The notes under the pieces are model-generated. The model was not told the DNA's origin. It saw only the letters and a list, made by a program, of their open reading frames with translations, and ran no database searches. The translations under genes and the position numbers were made by a program. 6,074 nt of DNA from Cellulomonadaceae bacterium (GTDB lineage Bacteria; Actinomycetota; Actinomycetes; Actinomycetales; Cellulomonadaceae), in the NCBI GenBank assembly GCA_031283115.1, contig JAITCK010000052.1, forward strand, positions 1 through 6,074, read 5' to 3'. This document shows, in pieces, positions 1-5,658 of the stretch. Numbering within the stretch: the first letter of the stretch is position 1; every line of letters starts with the position of its first letter.

Positions 1-2125
1 CGACAATCTCCATGCCTTCAACAGCCTGGCTCATGTAGGCCTGCCAGAGGGGGGCGGCAATCGACGACCCGTACATGGGGTGGATGCGACGGCCATTGAA
101 GTTGATGTTGAGGTGGCTGGGGTTGCCGTTGGCTTCACCCACCCACACGGCGGTAGCGAGTTGAGGGGTGTAACCGACAAACCAGGTTTGGGCCGACAAC
201 TGCGAGGTGCCCGTCTTACCTGCGGCGGGGCGGCCATCAGGCAGGTCGCGGCCCTTACCAGACCCGTGACTGATGACATGCTGCAGGGCGTAGGTCATGG
301 TCGCGGTCACGTTGGAGGGCAGGGCGTTGGGGTTGCAGTTGGCGTTAGGAACTTCCATCTCGCTTCCATCGGGCGTCACCACCTTGGTGATAGCGATGGG
401 TGAGCAGTAGGTGCCGTTGCTGGCGATGGTGCCGAAAGCGGCAGCCATGTACAGGGGTGAGGTTTCTTGAACACCAATGACCATGGACGGGGTGATGAAC
501 ACGTCATCGCGCGTGGGATGGTTGAGGGGTTCGCCCGTGTACTTCTGGGTGGGCCGGTAGCCCATGTCCCAGGCGCTGTTGGCGACAGAGCACAGGTCGA
601 GGCGGGTGGCCATATCCACGTAGGCGGTGTTGATGGAGTTGTAGGTGGCTTTGAGCACGCTGATGGCTCCGCCGCCGATCCCTTCAGCGTTGGCGGGGCT
701 CCACCCTTCCCGCGGGATGGTGGACTTGCCGCAGGAACTACGGAACATGGCGTTAGTGCGGGTCACCTTGCCCGAGTTGACGGACTGGTTGAGGGTGTGG
801 CCACTCTTCAACCATTCGGCCAGCACGAAAGGCTTGTAGGTGGAGCCGGGTTGGAAGCCACGCGAACCGCCGTGACGGAAATCGGCCGCATAGTTGACGG
901 ATGTGGTGCCCGGCTTGGGGTTGGCCGACGGGTCGTAGGGGATGTTTTGGGCCATAGCCTTGATTTTGCCGGTGCCCGGCTCAATGGTGGTCACCACAGA
1001 TTCCAGGTCGGCAGAGTTGTCGGCAGGCACGTGTTCGGTCACCGTGCGTTCGGCGGCGGACTGCATTTTAGGGTCGAGGGTTGTGGTGATGCGCAAGCCG
1101 CCGCGGTAGAGCAGGTCACGCCGGGCTTCCGTAGTTTCACCAAACTCGGGCGACGTCATAATCTCTTTGATGACGTAGTCGCAGAAGAAGGCCGTCCCCT
1201 TGGCTGCCTCACAACCCACCTCGATGGGGTTGATGTGGAGGGTGTCAGCAACCGGGGTTTCCTTGGCTGTTGTGTAGTCGGCGGTGGAGATGTATCCCAG
1301 CGACCACATCTTGTTGAGCACCAGGTTGCGCCGGGCTTGCGACTGCTCAGGGTTGCGGGTGGGGTCAAACTGCGAGGGGGCCTTAGTGATACCGGCAATG
1401 GTGGCAGCCTCAACGGCAGTCAAGTCGCTGGCTGACTTGCTGAAATAGTAGTTTGCGGCTGTTTCTACGCCGTACACGGACAGGCCAAACTGGGCGACGT
1501 TGAGGTAGCCCTGCAAAATGTCTTGCTTGCTCATGGAGGCGTCAAGGGCGACAGCCAGTTTGGCTTCACGCAGTTTGCGGGTCACCGAATCTTCACGGGC
1601 TTCAATAATGCCGAAGGGGTCACCCTCTTGTTCGGCCTTGTCGATGAGAATGTTCTTCACATACTGCTGGGCCAGGGTGGAGGCGCCCTGCTTGTCGCCG
1701 CCCATCGCGTTGTTGATGGCGGCCCGGAAGAGGCCACGCGGGTCGATGCCGCCGTGCTCGTAGAAGCGTTCGTCTTCAATAGCGATGACGGCCTGCTGCA
1801 TGGGTTCGCTCACCTGGTCGAGCGGAACAACAATACGGTTTTGCGCGTAGAAGGTGGCCAGTTCGGTGCCATCGGCGGCATACACGAAGGAGGCCTGCGA
1901 CAGGGGGCCGGGCTTGAGTTCGGCAGGTACTTCCGCAAACACGTCGATACCTTGGTCGACGGTAGCGCTGGCACCCATAGCAAAGGGAATCGCCAAACCG
2001 GCGGCCAGTACGCCACCAGTGACAGCAACAACAATAAAGGCGACAAACATGGTCACCAGTTGAAGGAAGGGGATACGGCGCGGGGCACGCCGCTGTACGG
2101 GAGTCTTGCTGTTCTTGCGGGCCAT
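1..2125 (-). CDS. ponA2: Bifunctional class A penicillin-binding protein (PonA2-like), C-terminus outside window
   Basis: Polymerises lipid II into glycan strands and cross-links peptides at the outer face of the membrane. I translated 708 residues from ATG 2125; an in-frame TAG four codons upstream excludes an earlier start. Residues 1-17 are basic and cytosolic, and 20-47 form one membrane segment. The GT51 glycosyltransferase domain has the EDERF motif with catalytic E117, GASTLAQQ at 147-154, RKLRE with E187, and an ILQGYLN motif near 203. The transpeptidase domain has STYK (S428 nucleophile, K431), SIN at 497-499 and KTGT at 637-640, so all catalytic motifs are intact. There are six cysteines, all extracytoplasmic (305, 315, 465, 512, 574, 597). 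The frame runs off base 1, so any C-terminal PASTA domain, as in mycobacterial PonA2, cannot be seen. I chose PonA2 over PonA1 from synteny with DUF4177, RidA and crp; the subtype is less sure than the family. No clear Shine-Dalgarno sequence precedes the start. Confidence 0.95.
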   Translation of the reverse strand, partial: MARKNSKTPVQRRAPRRIPFLQLVTMFVAFIVVAVTGGVLAAGLAIPFAMGASATVDQGIDVFAEVPAELKPGPLSQASFVYAADGTELATFYAQNRIVVPLDQVSEPMQQAVIAIEDERFYEHGGIDPRGLFRAAINNAMGGDKQGASTLAQQYVKNILIDKAEQEGDPFGIIEAREDSVTRKLREAKLAVALDASMSKQDILQGYLNVAQFGLSVYGVETAANYYFSKSASDLTAVEAATIAGITKAPSQFDPTRNPEQSQARRNLVLNKMWSLGYISTADYTTAKETPVADTLHINPIEVGCEAAKGTAFFCDYVIKEIMTSPEFGETTEARRDLLYRGGLRITTTLDPKMQSAAERTVTEHVPADNSADLESVVTTIEPGTGKIKAMAQNIPYDPSANPKPGTTSVNYAADFRHGGSRGFQPGSTYKPFVLAEWLKSGHTLNQSVNSGKVTRTNAMFRSSCGKSTIPREGWSPANAEGIGGGAISVLKATYNSINTAYVDMATRLDLCSVANSAWDMGYRPTQKYTGEPLNHPTRDDVFITPSMVIGVQETSPLYMAAAFGTIASNGTYCSPIAITKVVTPDGSEMEVPNANCNPNALPSNVTATMTYALQHVISHGSGKGRDLPDGRPAAGKTGTSQLSAQTWFVGYTPQLATAVWVGEANGNPSHLNINFNGRRIHPMYGSSIAAPLWQAYMSQAVEGMEIV

Positions 2126-2156
2126 GTGTGCAGGCTAGAACCCGGTTTGCGTCTTT

Positions 2157-2163
2157 TCTATAG
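2157..2163. promoter_or_regulatory. Possible shared -10 element (CTATAG core) of the divergent promoters
   Basis: The palindrome CTATAG (2158-2163) reads as TATAGA toward ponA2 and TATAGC toward the DUF4177 operon, each a partial match to TATAAT. Toward ponA2 it would place a start about 25 bases before ATG 2125, a sensible leader length. I find no good -35 hexamer at normal spacing on either strand, so this is only a candidate. Confidence 0.25.
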
Positions 2164-2240
2164 CGCCGCCAGGGCTGTGACTGGTCTGTAACCTGGCCGT
2201 CGCCTGGCGGCGGGTTGAATGTCGTCAAGCGGCCGCCAGG
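2164..2240. repeat. Three copies of GCCGCCAGG (two direct, one inverted) forming alternative hairpins
   Basis: CGCCGCCAGG (2164-2173) is exactly reverse-complemented at 2203-2212, and GCCGCCAGG recurs in direct orientation at 2232-2240. The middle arm can pair with the left arm (10 bp, 29-base loop) or with the right arm (9 bp, 20-base loop), but not both. The right arm overlaps the start of the ribosome-binding region of the DUF4177 gene. The repeats could be a protein operator or an RNA switch. They are plainly visible; the function is inferred. Confidence 0.6.
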
Positions 2241-2244
2241 TAGG
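2238..2244 (+). promoter_or_regulatory. Ribosome-binding site of the DUF4177 gene
   Basis: AGGTAGG ends nine bases before ATG 2254. It favours that ATG over the upstream in-frame TTG at 2215, and the ATG also gives the size usual for this small family. The first AGG lies inside the right arm of the repeat hairpin. Confidence 0.5.
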
Positions 2245-2253
2245 CTTGCTCCT

Positions 2254-2421
2254 ATGACTGTTACTGCCTGGGAATACGCCACCGTCCCGCTGATGATTCA
2301 CAACACTAAAGCCATCCTCGACACCTGGGGTGATGACGGTTGGGAGTTGGTGCAGGTTGTTCCTGGGCCGGGCGGCAATGGCTTGGTCGCCTATTTCAAG
2401 CGTCCTAAGGGTCGCGGCTGA
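2254..2421 (+). CDS. Small DUF4177 family protein
   Basis: A 55-residue protein with the family pattern: WEYATVP near the N-terminus (residues 6-12), a short helix containing ILDTWG, the GWELV motif at about residues 29-33, then a glycine-proline turn and a YFKRPK strand at the end. No signal peptide or membrane segment is visible, so it is probably cytosolic. The family's function is not known to me; it is usually a compact beta-alpha-beta fold. The gene is first in a two-gene operon and its TGA shares a base with the ATG of the RidA-family gene (TGATG), which implies translational coupling. M. tuberculosis has a comparable small gene, Rv3678A, beside its RidA-like gene, so the pairing appears old. 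A functional link to RidA is inference from this pairing. Confidence 0.85.
   Translation: MTVTAWEYATVPLMIHNTKAILDTWGDDGWELVQVVPGPGGNGLVAYFKRPKGRG
2407..2411 (+). promoter_or_regulatory. Ribosome-binding site of the RidA-family gene
   Basis: AAGGG lies nine bases before ATG 2421, inside the end of the DUF4177 gene. It supports ATG 2421 over the in-frame GTG at 2472, which has no comparable site. Confidence 0.55.
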
Positions 2422-2972
2422 TGGGCGGGGTAGGCGCGGACGGCGGGGTGGTTTGCCCTGTGGGCGGCGGTGTGGAGGCTGGCCGCATTGACGCCCGTCT
2501 AGCCGAGTTGGGCATCATTTTGCCCGATGTGGCTGCCCCGGTGGCCGCCTACGTTCCGGCTGTCCGCAGTGGAAACTACGTGTATACGTCCGGCCAGTTG
2601 CCTTTCATTGACGGCGTACTGCCCTGCACTGGCAAGGTGAGTGATGGTCAGGGCGAACGTGACGATGTGGCCTTCCATGAGGTGAGCCTGGAGGTCGCTG
2701 CCGACTGCGCCCGCACGGCCGCCCTCAATGCCCTGGCTGCCGTGAAAGCGCTGGTTGGCTCCCTTGACTTGGTGGTGCGTATCGTCAAAGTGACTGGTTT
2801 TGTGGCCAGTGTGCCTACCTTTACTGGCCAGCCTGCCGTGATCAACGGCGCTTCGACGGTGTTGGGTGAGATTTTCGGTGAGGCTGGGGTTCATTCCCGG
2901 TCTGCCGTTGGCGTGGCTGTGCTGCCGCTAGACAGCCCCGTTGAGGTTGAACTCATTGTCGAAGTCGTCTGA
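2421..2972 (+). CDS. RidA/YjgF/UK114 family protein (PF14588-like)
   Basis: A 183-residue protein of the YjgF superfamily, whose RidA members hydrolyse reactive enamine/imine intermediates such as 2-aminoacrylate; other members have different or unknown activities. Characteristic stretches are YVPAVRSGNYVYTSGQLP at 44-61, ALNALAAVKA at 101-110 and a C-terminal HSRSAVGVAVLPL at 158-170, ending in a VEVELIVEV strand. R160 in HSRSA aligns with the substrate-carboxylate-binding Arg105 of E. coli RidA, so the deaminase site may be kept. The match is to the longer actinobacterial subgroup rather than canonical RidA, so I give no symbol. The first 20 residues are Gly/Val-rich and unlike the family, so GTG 2472 (residue 18) is an alternative start, but the AAGGG site and TGATG overlap favour ATG 2421. 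Probably cytosolic and trimeric, as is usual for the family. Confidence 0.88.
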   Translation: MGGVGADGGVVCPVGGGVEAGRIDARLAELGIILPDVAAPVAAYVPAVRSGNYVYTSGQLPFIDGVLPCTGKVSDGQGERDDVAFHEVSLEVAADCARTAALNALAAVKALVGSLDLVVRIVKVTGFVASVPTFTGQPAVINGASTVLGEIFGEAGVHSRSAVGVAVLPLDSPVEVELIVEVV

Positions 2973-2982
2973 CGGGCGACAC

Positions 2983-3019
2983 GACGAAGGGCCACTGGGA
3001 TTCCCGGTGGCCCTCTGTC
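2983..3019. terminator. Bidirectional hairpin between convergent RidA-family and crp genes
   Basis: Twelve pairs (2988-2999 with 3003-3014, one of them a G-T wobble) close an ATT loop. Beyond one A-C mismatch, four more pairs, one a wobble, extend the stem to 2983-3019. It begins 11 bases after the RidA-family stop and 31 bases beyond the crp stop, so it can serve both transcripts. No T-tract follows on either strand, as is common in high-GC actinobacteria. Confidence 0.75.
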
Positions 3020-3049
3020 ATGCGTGGTGCGGGTTAGCGAGAGAGCGCT

Positions 3050-3727
3050 TTAGCGGGCTCTCCTTTGAAGCCTGTCGATGTCGAGGAGGACGATGGCTCG
3101 GCCTTCGCGGTGGACCCAGCCGCGGGCGGCGAAGTCGGCGAGGGCTTTGTTGACGGTTTCGCGGGAGGCGCCTACTAGTTGGGCGAGTTCTTCTTGGGTG
3201 AGGTCGTGGGCGACGCGGACGCCGTGTTCGCTGGGTTCGCCGAATCGGTCGGATAGGTCGAGTAGGGCTTTGGCGACGCGGCCGGGTACGTCGGAGAAGA
3301 CGAGGTCGGCGAGGGCTTCGTTGGTGCGGCGTAGGCGGTGGGCGAGGGCGGCCAGCAGGTGGGTGGCGACGGCGGGGTGTTCGTTGATCCATTCCACCAT
3401 GGCGTCGTGGCCGAGTTCGTATATGACTGATTCGACGACGGCTGACGCGGTTGCTGTGCGGGGGCCTGGGTCGAAGAGGCAGAGTTCGCCGATCATTTCG
3501 CCTTCGCCGAGAACGGCGAGTAGGTTTTCACGCCCGTCGGAAGCGCGGGTGCCCAACTTGATTTTGCCGCGCGCGATGACATACAGCGTGGTGCCGGGGT
3601 CACCCTCGTGGAAGAGGATGTCGCCTCGGGCCATGTCGATGGGGGTCATCGTGGCGTACAGGGCTTGAACTTCGGCATCGTCCATGCCTGCAAACAGGGG
3701 GGCGGAGAGTACGACCGTCTGGTCCAC
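3050..3727 (-). CDS. crp: cAMP-responsive Crp/Fnr-family regulator (GlxR/CRP type)
   Basis: A global transcription regulator of 225 residues, very close in length to mycobacterial CRP (224, from memory). The N-terminal half is a cyclic-nucleotide-binding beta-roll; its phosphate-binding cassette at 80-91 contains GEL and, after FDPGP, R90-T91. E81 and R90 are the expected cAMP contacts. A dimerisation helix follows (about 108-140), then the RRTNEALADLVFSDVPGRVA stretch typical of actinobacterial CRP. The helix-turn-helix spans about 177-197, with SRETVNKAL as recognition helix. The protein ends in RRAR, as in GlxR. It starts at GTG 3727 with AAGGA six bases upstream. It diverges from nth, and a CRP-type operator lies 76 bp upstream, suggesting autoregulation. 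I prefer GlxR/CRP over an Fnr oxygen sensor because no N-terminal cysteine cluster is present. Confidence 0.95.
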   Translation of the reverse strand: MDQTVVLSAPLFAGMDDAEVQALYATMTPIDMARGDILFHEGDPGTTLYVIARGKIKLGTRASDGRENLLAVLGEGEMIGELCLFDPGPRTATASAVVESVIYELGHDAMVEWINEHPAVATHLLAALAHRLRRTNEALADLVFSDVPGRVAKALLDLSDRFGEPSEHGVRVAHDLTQEELAQLVGASRETVNKALADFAARGWVHREGRAIVLLDIDRLQRRAR

Positions 3728-3733
3728 GTTGCA

Positions 3734-3738
3734 TCCTT
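3734..3738 (-). promoter_or_regulatory. Ribosome-binding site of crp
   Basis: AAGGA on the minus strand, six bases before GTG 3727, fixes the GTG as the crp start. An overlapping ATG just upstream (3733-3731) is out of frame. Confidence 0.65.
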
Positions 3739-3802
3739 GTGTTGGTGGGGCGTCACTACTGTGCGTTGCGTGCCGGGGCGGGCGACGCGCAGCGTGTGCG
3801 CG

Positions 3803-3818
3803 GGTGCGCTAGGTCACA
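3803..3818. promoter_or_regulatory. CRP/GlxR operator in the crp-nth divergent promoter
   Basis: GGTGCGCTAGGTCACA matches 10 of the 12 defined positions of the TGTGANNTANNTCACA consensus: the right half-site and central TA are perfect, and the left half differs at positions 1 and 5. It lies 76 bp before the crp start and 88 bp before the preferred nth start. Since the neighbouring gene encodes the matching regulator, autoregulation is likely. Whether it activates or represses either gene cannot be told without transcription start sites. Confidence 0.6.
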
Positions 3819-3895
3819 GTTTGGCGTGTTTTTGATGTTTCCGCAGGCTGAATGTGCGGCGTGCCGTGTATTGGCGCCACATTTCCACTTTACGT

Positions 3896-3899
3896 AGGG
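3896..3899 (+). promoter_or_regulatory. Ribosome-binding site deciding the nth start
   Basis: AGGG lies seven bases before GTG 3907 but only one base before GTG 3901, so the second GTG is the better start. The first would need leaderless initiation. Confidence 0.5.
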
Positions 3900-3906
3900 T
3901 GTGGCT

Positions 3907-4611
3907 GTGGATTCTGGGCTTGGGCTAGAGACGCGGCTGGCTTTGGTGCGGCGTGCTCGACGCATTTACCGTATTTTGGCGGAAACCTATCCGGACGCCC
4001 GCTGCGAACTGGATTTCACCAATCCTCTGGAACTGCTGGTGGCTACTGTGCTGTCGGCGCAATGCACTGACAAGCGGGTCAATCTCACCACGCCAGAACT
4101 TTTTGCCCGCTACCCGGATGCTGCCGCTTACGCCAGCGCCAACCCGGACGATATGGAGGCGGTTCTTCACCCGCTGGGGTTTTTCCGGGCTAAAACCCGG
4201 TCTGTTATCGGGTTAGGTCAGGCTCTTGTGGATCGGTTTGACGGGCAGGTGCCTGGACGGTTAGAGGATTTGGTCACCTTGCCGGGGGTGGGGCGTAAAA
4301 CGGCCAACGTGGTGCTCGGTAACGCTTTTGACGTGCCTGGCATCACCGTGGACACGCATTTTGGCCGCCTGTCACGCCGTTTCGGCTGGACGGTGTCCGA
4401 TGATCCGGGTGTCATCGAAACGGAAGTGGGATCACTGTTTACCAGGCGTGATTGGACCATGCTGTCTCACTGCATTGTCTGGCATGGTCGTCGTATCTGT
4501 TACGCCCGCAAGCCCGCTTGCGCGGATTGTCCCGTCGTAGCCTTGTGCCCCCGTATCGGGGTAGGGGAGACGGGGCCGTTACGGCCCTTCTCAACAGTTC
4601 CGTCGGTTTGA
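3907..4611 (+). CDS. nth: Endonuclease III (DNA glycosylase / AP lyase)
   Basis: A base-excision repair enzyme that removes oxidised pyrimidines and nicks abasic sites. The product is 234 residues from GTG 3907; GTG 3901 would add two. The N-terminal [11 protein letters not shown] and [20 protein letters not shown] stretches match actinobacterial Nth. The helix-hairpin-helix is LPGVGRKTA (126-134), with catalytic lysine K131. D149 in ITVDTHF is the catalytic aspartate. The 4Fe-4S cluster motif C-x6-C-x2-C-x5-C is complete at C198, C205, C208 and C214. Only 20 residues follow the cluster, a shorter tail than I recall for the mycobacterial enzyme. The gene diverges from crp, as in Corynebacterium and Mycobacterium, and may share control through the CRP operator. 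It converges on the hydrolase gene with a 17-base gap. Confidence 0.96.
   Translation: MDSGLGLETRLALVRRARRIYRILAETYPDARCELDFTNPLELLVATVLSAQCTDKRVNLTTPELFARYPDAAAYASANPDDMEAVLHPLGFFRAKTRSVIGLGQALVDRFDGQVPGRLEDLVTLPGVGRKTANVVLGNAFDVPGITVDTHFGRLSRRFGWTVSDDPGVIETEVGSLFTRRDWTMLSHCIVWHGRRICYARKPACADCPVVALCPRIGVGETGPLRPFSTVPSV
4572..4588. terminator. Possible hairpin at the convergent nth-hydrolase junction
   Basis: GGGCCGT and ACGGCCC (4573-4579 and 4581-4587) form a perfect inverted repeat around one base, inside the last codons of nth and 41 bases past the hydrolase stop. It could help end the minus-strand transcript. The loop is very tight, no T-tract follows, and it sits in coding sequence, so the call is weak. 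Confidence 0.25.
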
Positions 4612-4628
4612 GCAGCCACCGGGTTCTT

Positions 4629-5657
4629 TCAGTCGCCGAGTTGGATGCTGTCTAGCCAGTCGAGGAGAAGGTTATTGACCTGGTCGGGGGCTTCTTCGGG
4701 CAGGTAGTGGCCAGCGTTGTCGATCACTTCGAAACGGAAGTCGCGGGCGAAAGCGGCACCATCGGCGTCCACGTTGCTCAGGCGGACGATGCCGTCGTGC
4801 GCCCCGTGCACTTGCAAGGCGGGCAAGGTGAGTCCGCGCCGCATGGCGGCGATGTACCGGCGACCGTCAGGGCGGGGGGCGGCAATTCGTACCGTCCATC
4901 GGAGGGCTTCTAGGGACGTGTGGGCGGCAAAAGGAATACGGATGACATCGAGGTAGCGGGCTACCGCCTGGGCGTCTAAGGGGGTAGCGGCCCCCAAAGT
5001 GAAAAGTTCAGCCAACTGGTCGGTGTGTTGCAGGCGGCGTTCCGCCAGGGTGGGCACTTGGGCGAGAGCCAAATACTTGAGGGCTGCCGGGCTGAGATCC
5101 TGCACCATGGTCGAGTGAATGTGAGCCGGGTGCCCGCTAGCAAACACGGCGACAGCAGCCGTCACCGCAGGTTGTAGGGCTGTCATCGCCCAAGCCACCT
5201 CGCCGCCCGTGCCATGCCCGATGACGACAGCTGTTGTCGCGCCCAAAGAGCGGATCACCCCGGCTACGTCGCGGGTGCGGGTGGGCGTGTCGTAGCCCGA
5301 CGGCGGCTTGTCAGAGGCGGCCACTCCCCGCAGGTCGAGGGCAGCCACCCGATACCCGGCGTCGGTCAGGGCGGTGATTTGGTGACGCCACGTCCACCAG
5401 AACTGCCCAAACGTGTGTAGCAGCACGATGAGCGGCAGGTCGCCAGCCTCTTTAGCGGTGGCCGGGCCAGCCAAGGCCACGTGGAAGCGTTGACCGTTGG
5501 CGGACACAAACTCGTGCCGCCAGGGGCCAGGAACTAGGGCTGCCGAATAGTCTGCCGCAGGTCGCGGGGTAGGCCGCGTAGCAGGGCGGGCAGCATCCCG
5601 GCTAAAGGTCCGTGACGCTGGGCGGGGTGACGGTTGCGACAGATGGGACTGGGTCAT
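4629..5657 (-). CDS. Alpha/beta-hydrolase-fold protein lacking the usual nucleophile
   Basis: A 342-residue protein. Residues 1-40 are Pro/Arg/Ser/Thr-rich and look disordered; no membrane segment is visible. From about residue 45 it follows the epoxide-hydrolase/haloalkane-dehalogenase-like branch: LPLIVLLH, QFWWTWRHQ (85-93), ALDLRGVAASDKP (106-118), the elbow VVIGHGTGG (144-152), and late HGAHD and NAGHYLPEE. Likely acid D288 and base H317 remain. The nucleophile position, normally Ser or Asp in G-H-x-x-G-G, is Gly149 (GGC at 5211-5213), and the HGxP oxyanion motif is HTFG (81-84). It may therefore be non-catalytic, use unusual chemistry, or have a base error. The start at ATG 5657 is supported by GAGGA eight bases upstream; an earlier in-frame ATG at 5741 would lie deep within glnR. 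It follows the glnR stop by one base and is probably coupled to it. The substrate is unknown. Confidence 0.88.
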   Translation of the reverse strand: MTQSHLSQPSPRPASRTFSRDAARPATRPTPRPAADYSAALVPGPWRHEFVSANGQRFHVALAGPATAKEAGDLPLIVLLHTFGQFWWTWRHQITALTDAGYRVAALDLRGVAASDKPPSGYDTPTRTRDVAGVIRSLGATTAVVIGHGTGGEVAWAMTALQPAVTAAVAVFASGHPAHIHSTMVQDLSPAALKYLALAQVPTLAERRLQHTDQLAELFTLGAATPLDAQAVARYLDVIRIPFAAHTSLEALRWTVRIAAPRPDGRRYIAAMRRGLTLPALQVHGAHDGIVRLSNVDADGAAFARDFRFEVIDNAGHYLPEEAPDQVNNLLLDWLDSIQLGD

Positions 5658-5658
5658 G

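Larger units (their letters stand above)
3728..3906. promoter_or_regulatory. Divergent crp-nth intergenic region
   Basis: This 179-bp stretch must hold the promoters of both crp and nth. The clear signals are the two ribosome-binding sites and one CRP-type operator in the middle. I see an 8-bp palindrome TGGCGCCA at 3872-3879 and a weak -10-like TACGTA at 3891-3896, but no convincing -35/-10 pair. Short open frames crossing it show no family resemblance. Confidence 0.6.

Noticed and set aside
467..1435. A 322-residue open frame antisense to ponA2
   Set aside because: Its composition is Gly/Val/His-rich with no recognisable domain, and the opposite strand encodes a complete set of PBP motifs. 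It is a by-product of GC-rich codon use.
2176..2191. TGTGACTGGTCTGTAA as a second CRP site near ponA2
   Set aside because: Only the left half-site fits; the right half matches two of five positions and the central TA is absent.
3018..3392. An Arg/Pro-rich 124-residue frame overlapping crp
   Set aside because: Its low-complexity composition is what a shifted frame of high-GC coding DNA gives; crp in the other frame is unmistakable.
3078..3668. A 196-residue open frame antisense to crp
   Set aside because: Ser/Arg/Ala-rich with no domain, lying wholly within crp.
3756..3965. A short minus-strand frame across the crp-nth gap
   Set aside because: It starts inside nth, lacks a ribosome-binding site I can see, crosses the CRP operator and resembles no family.
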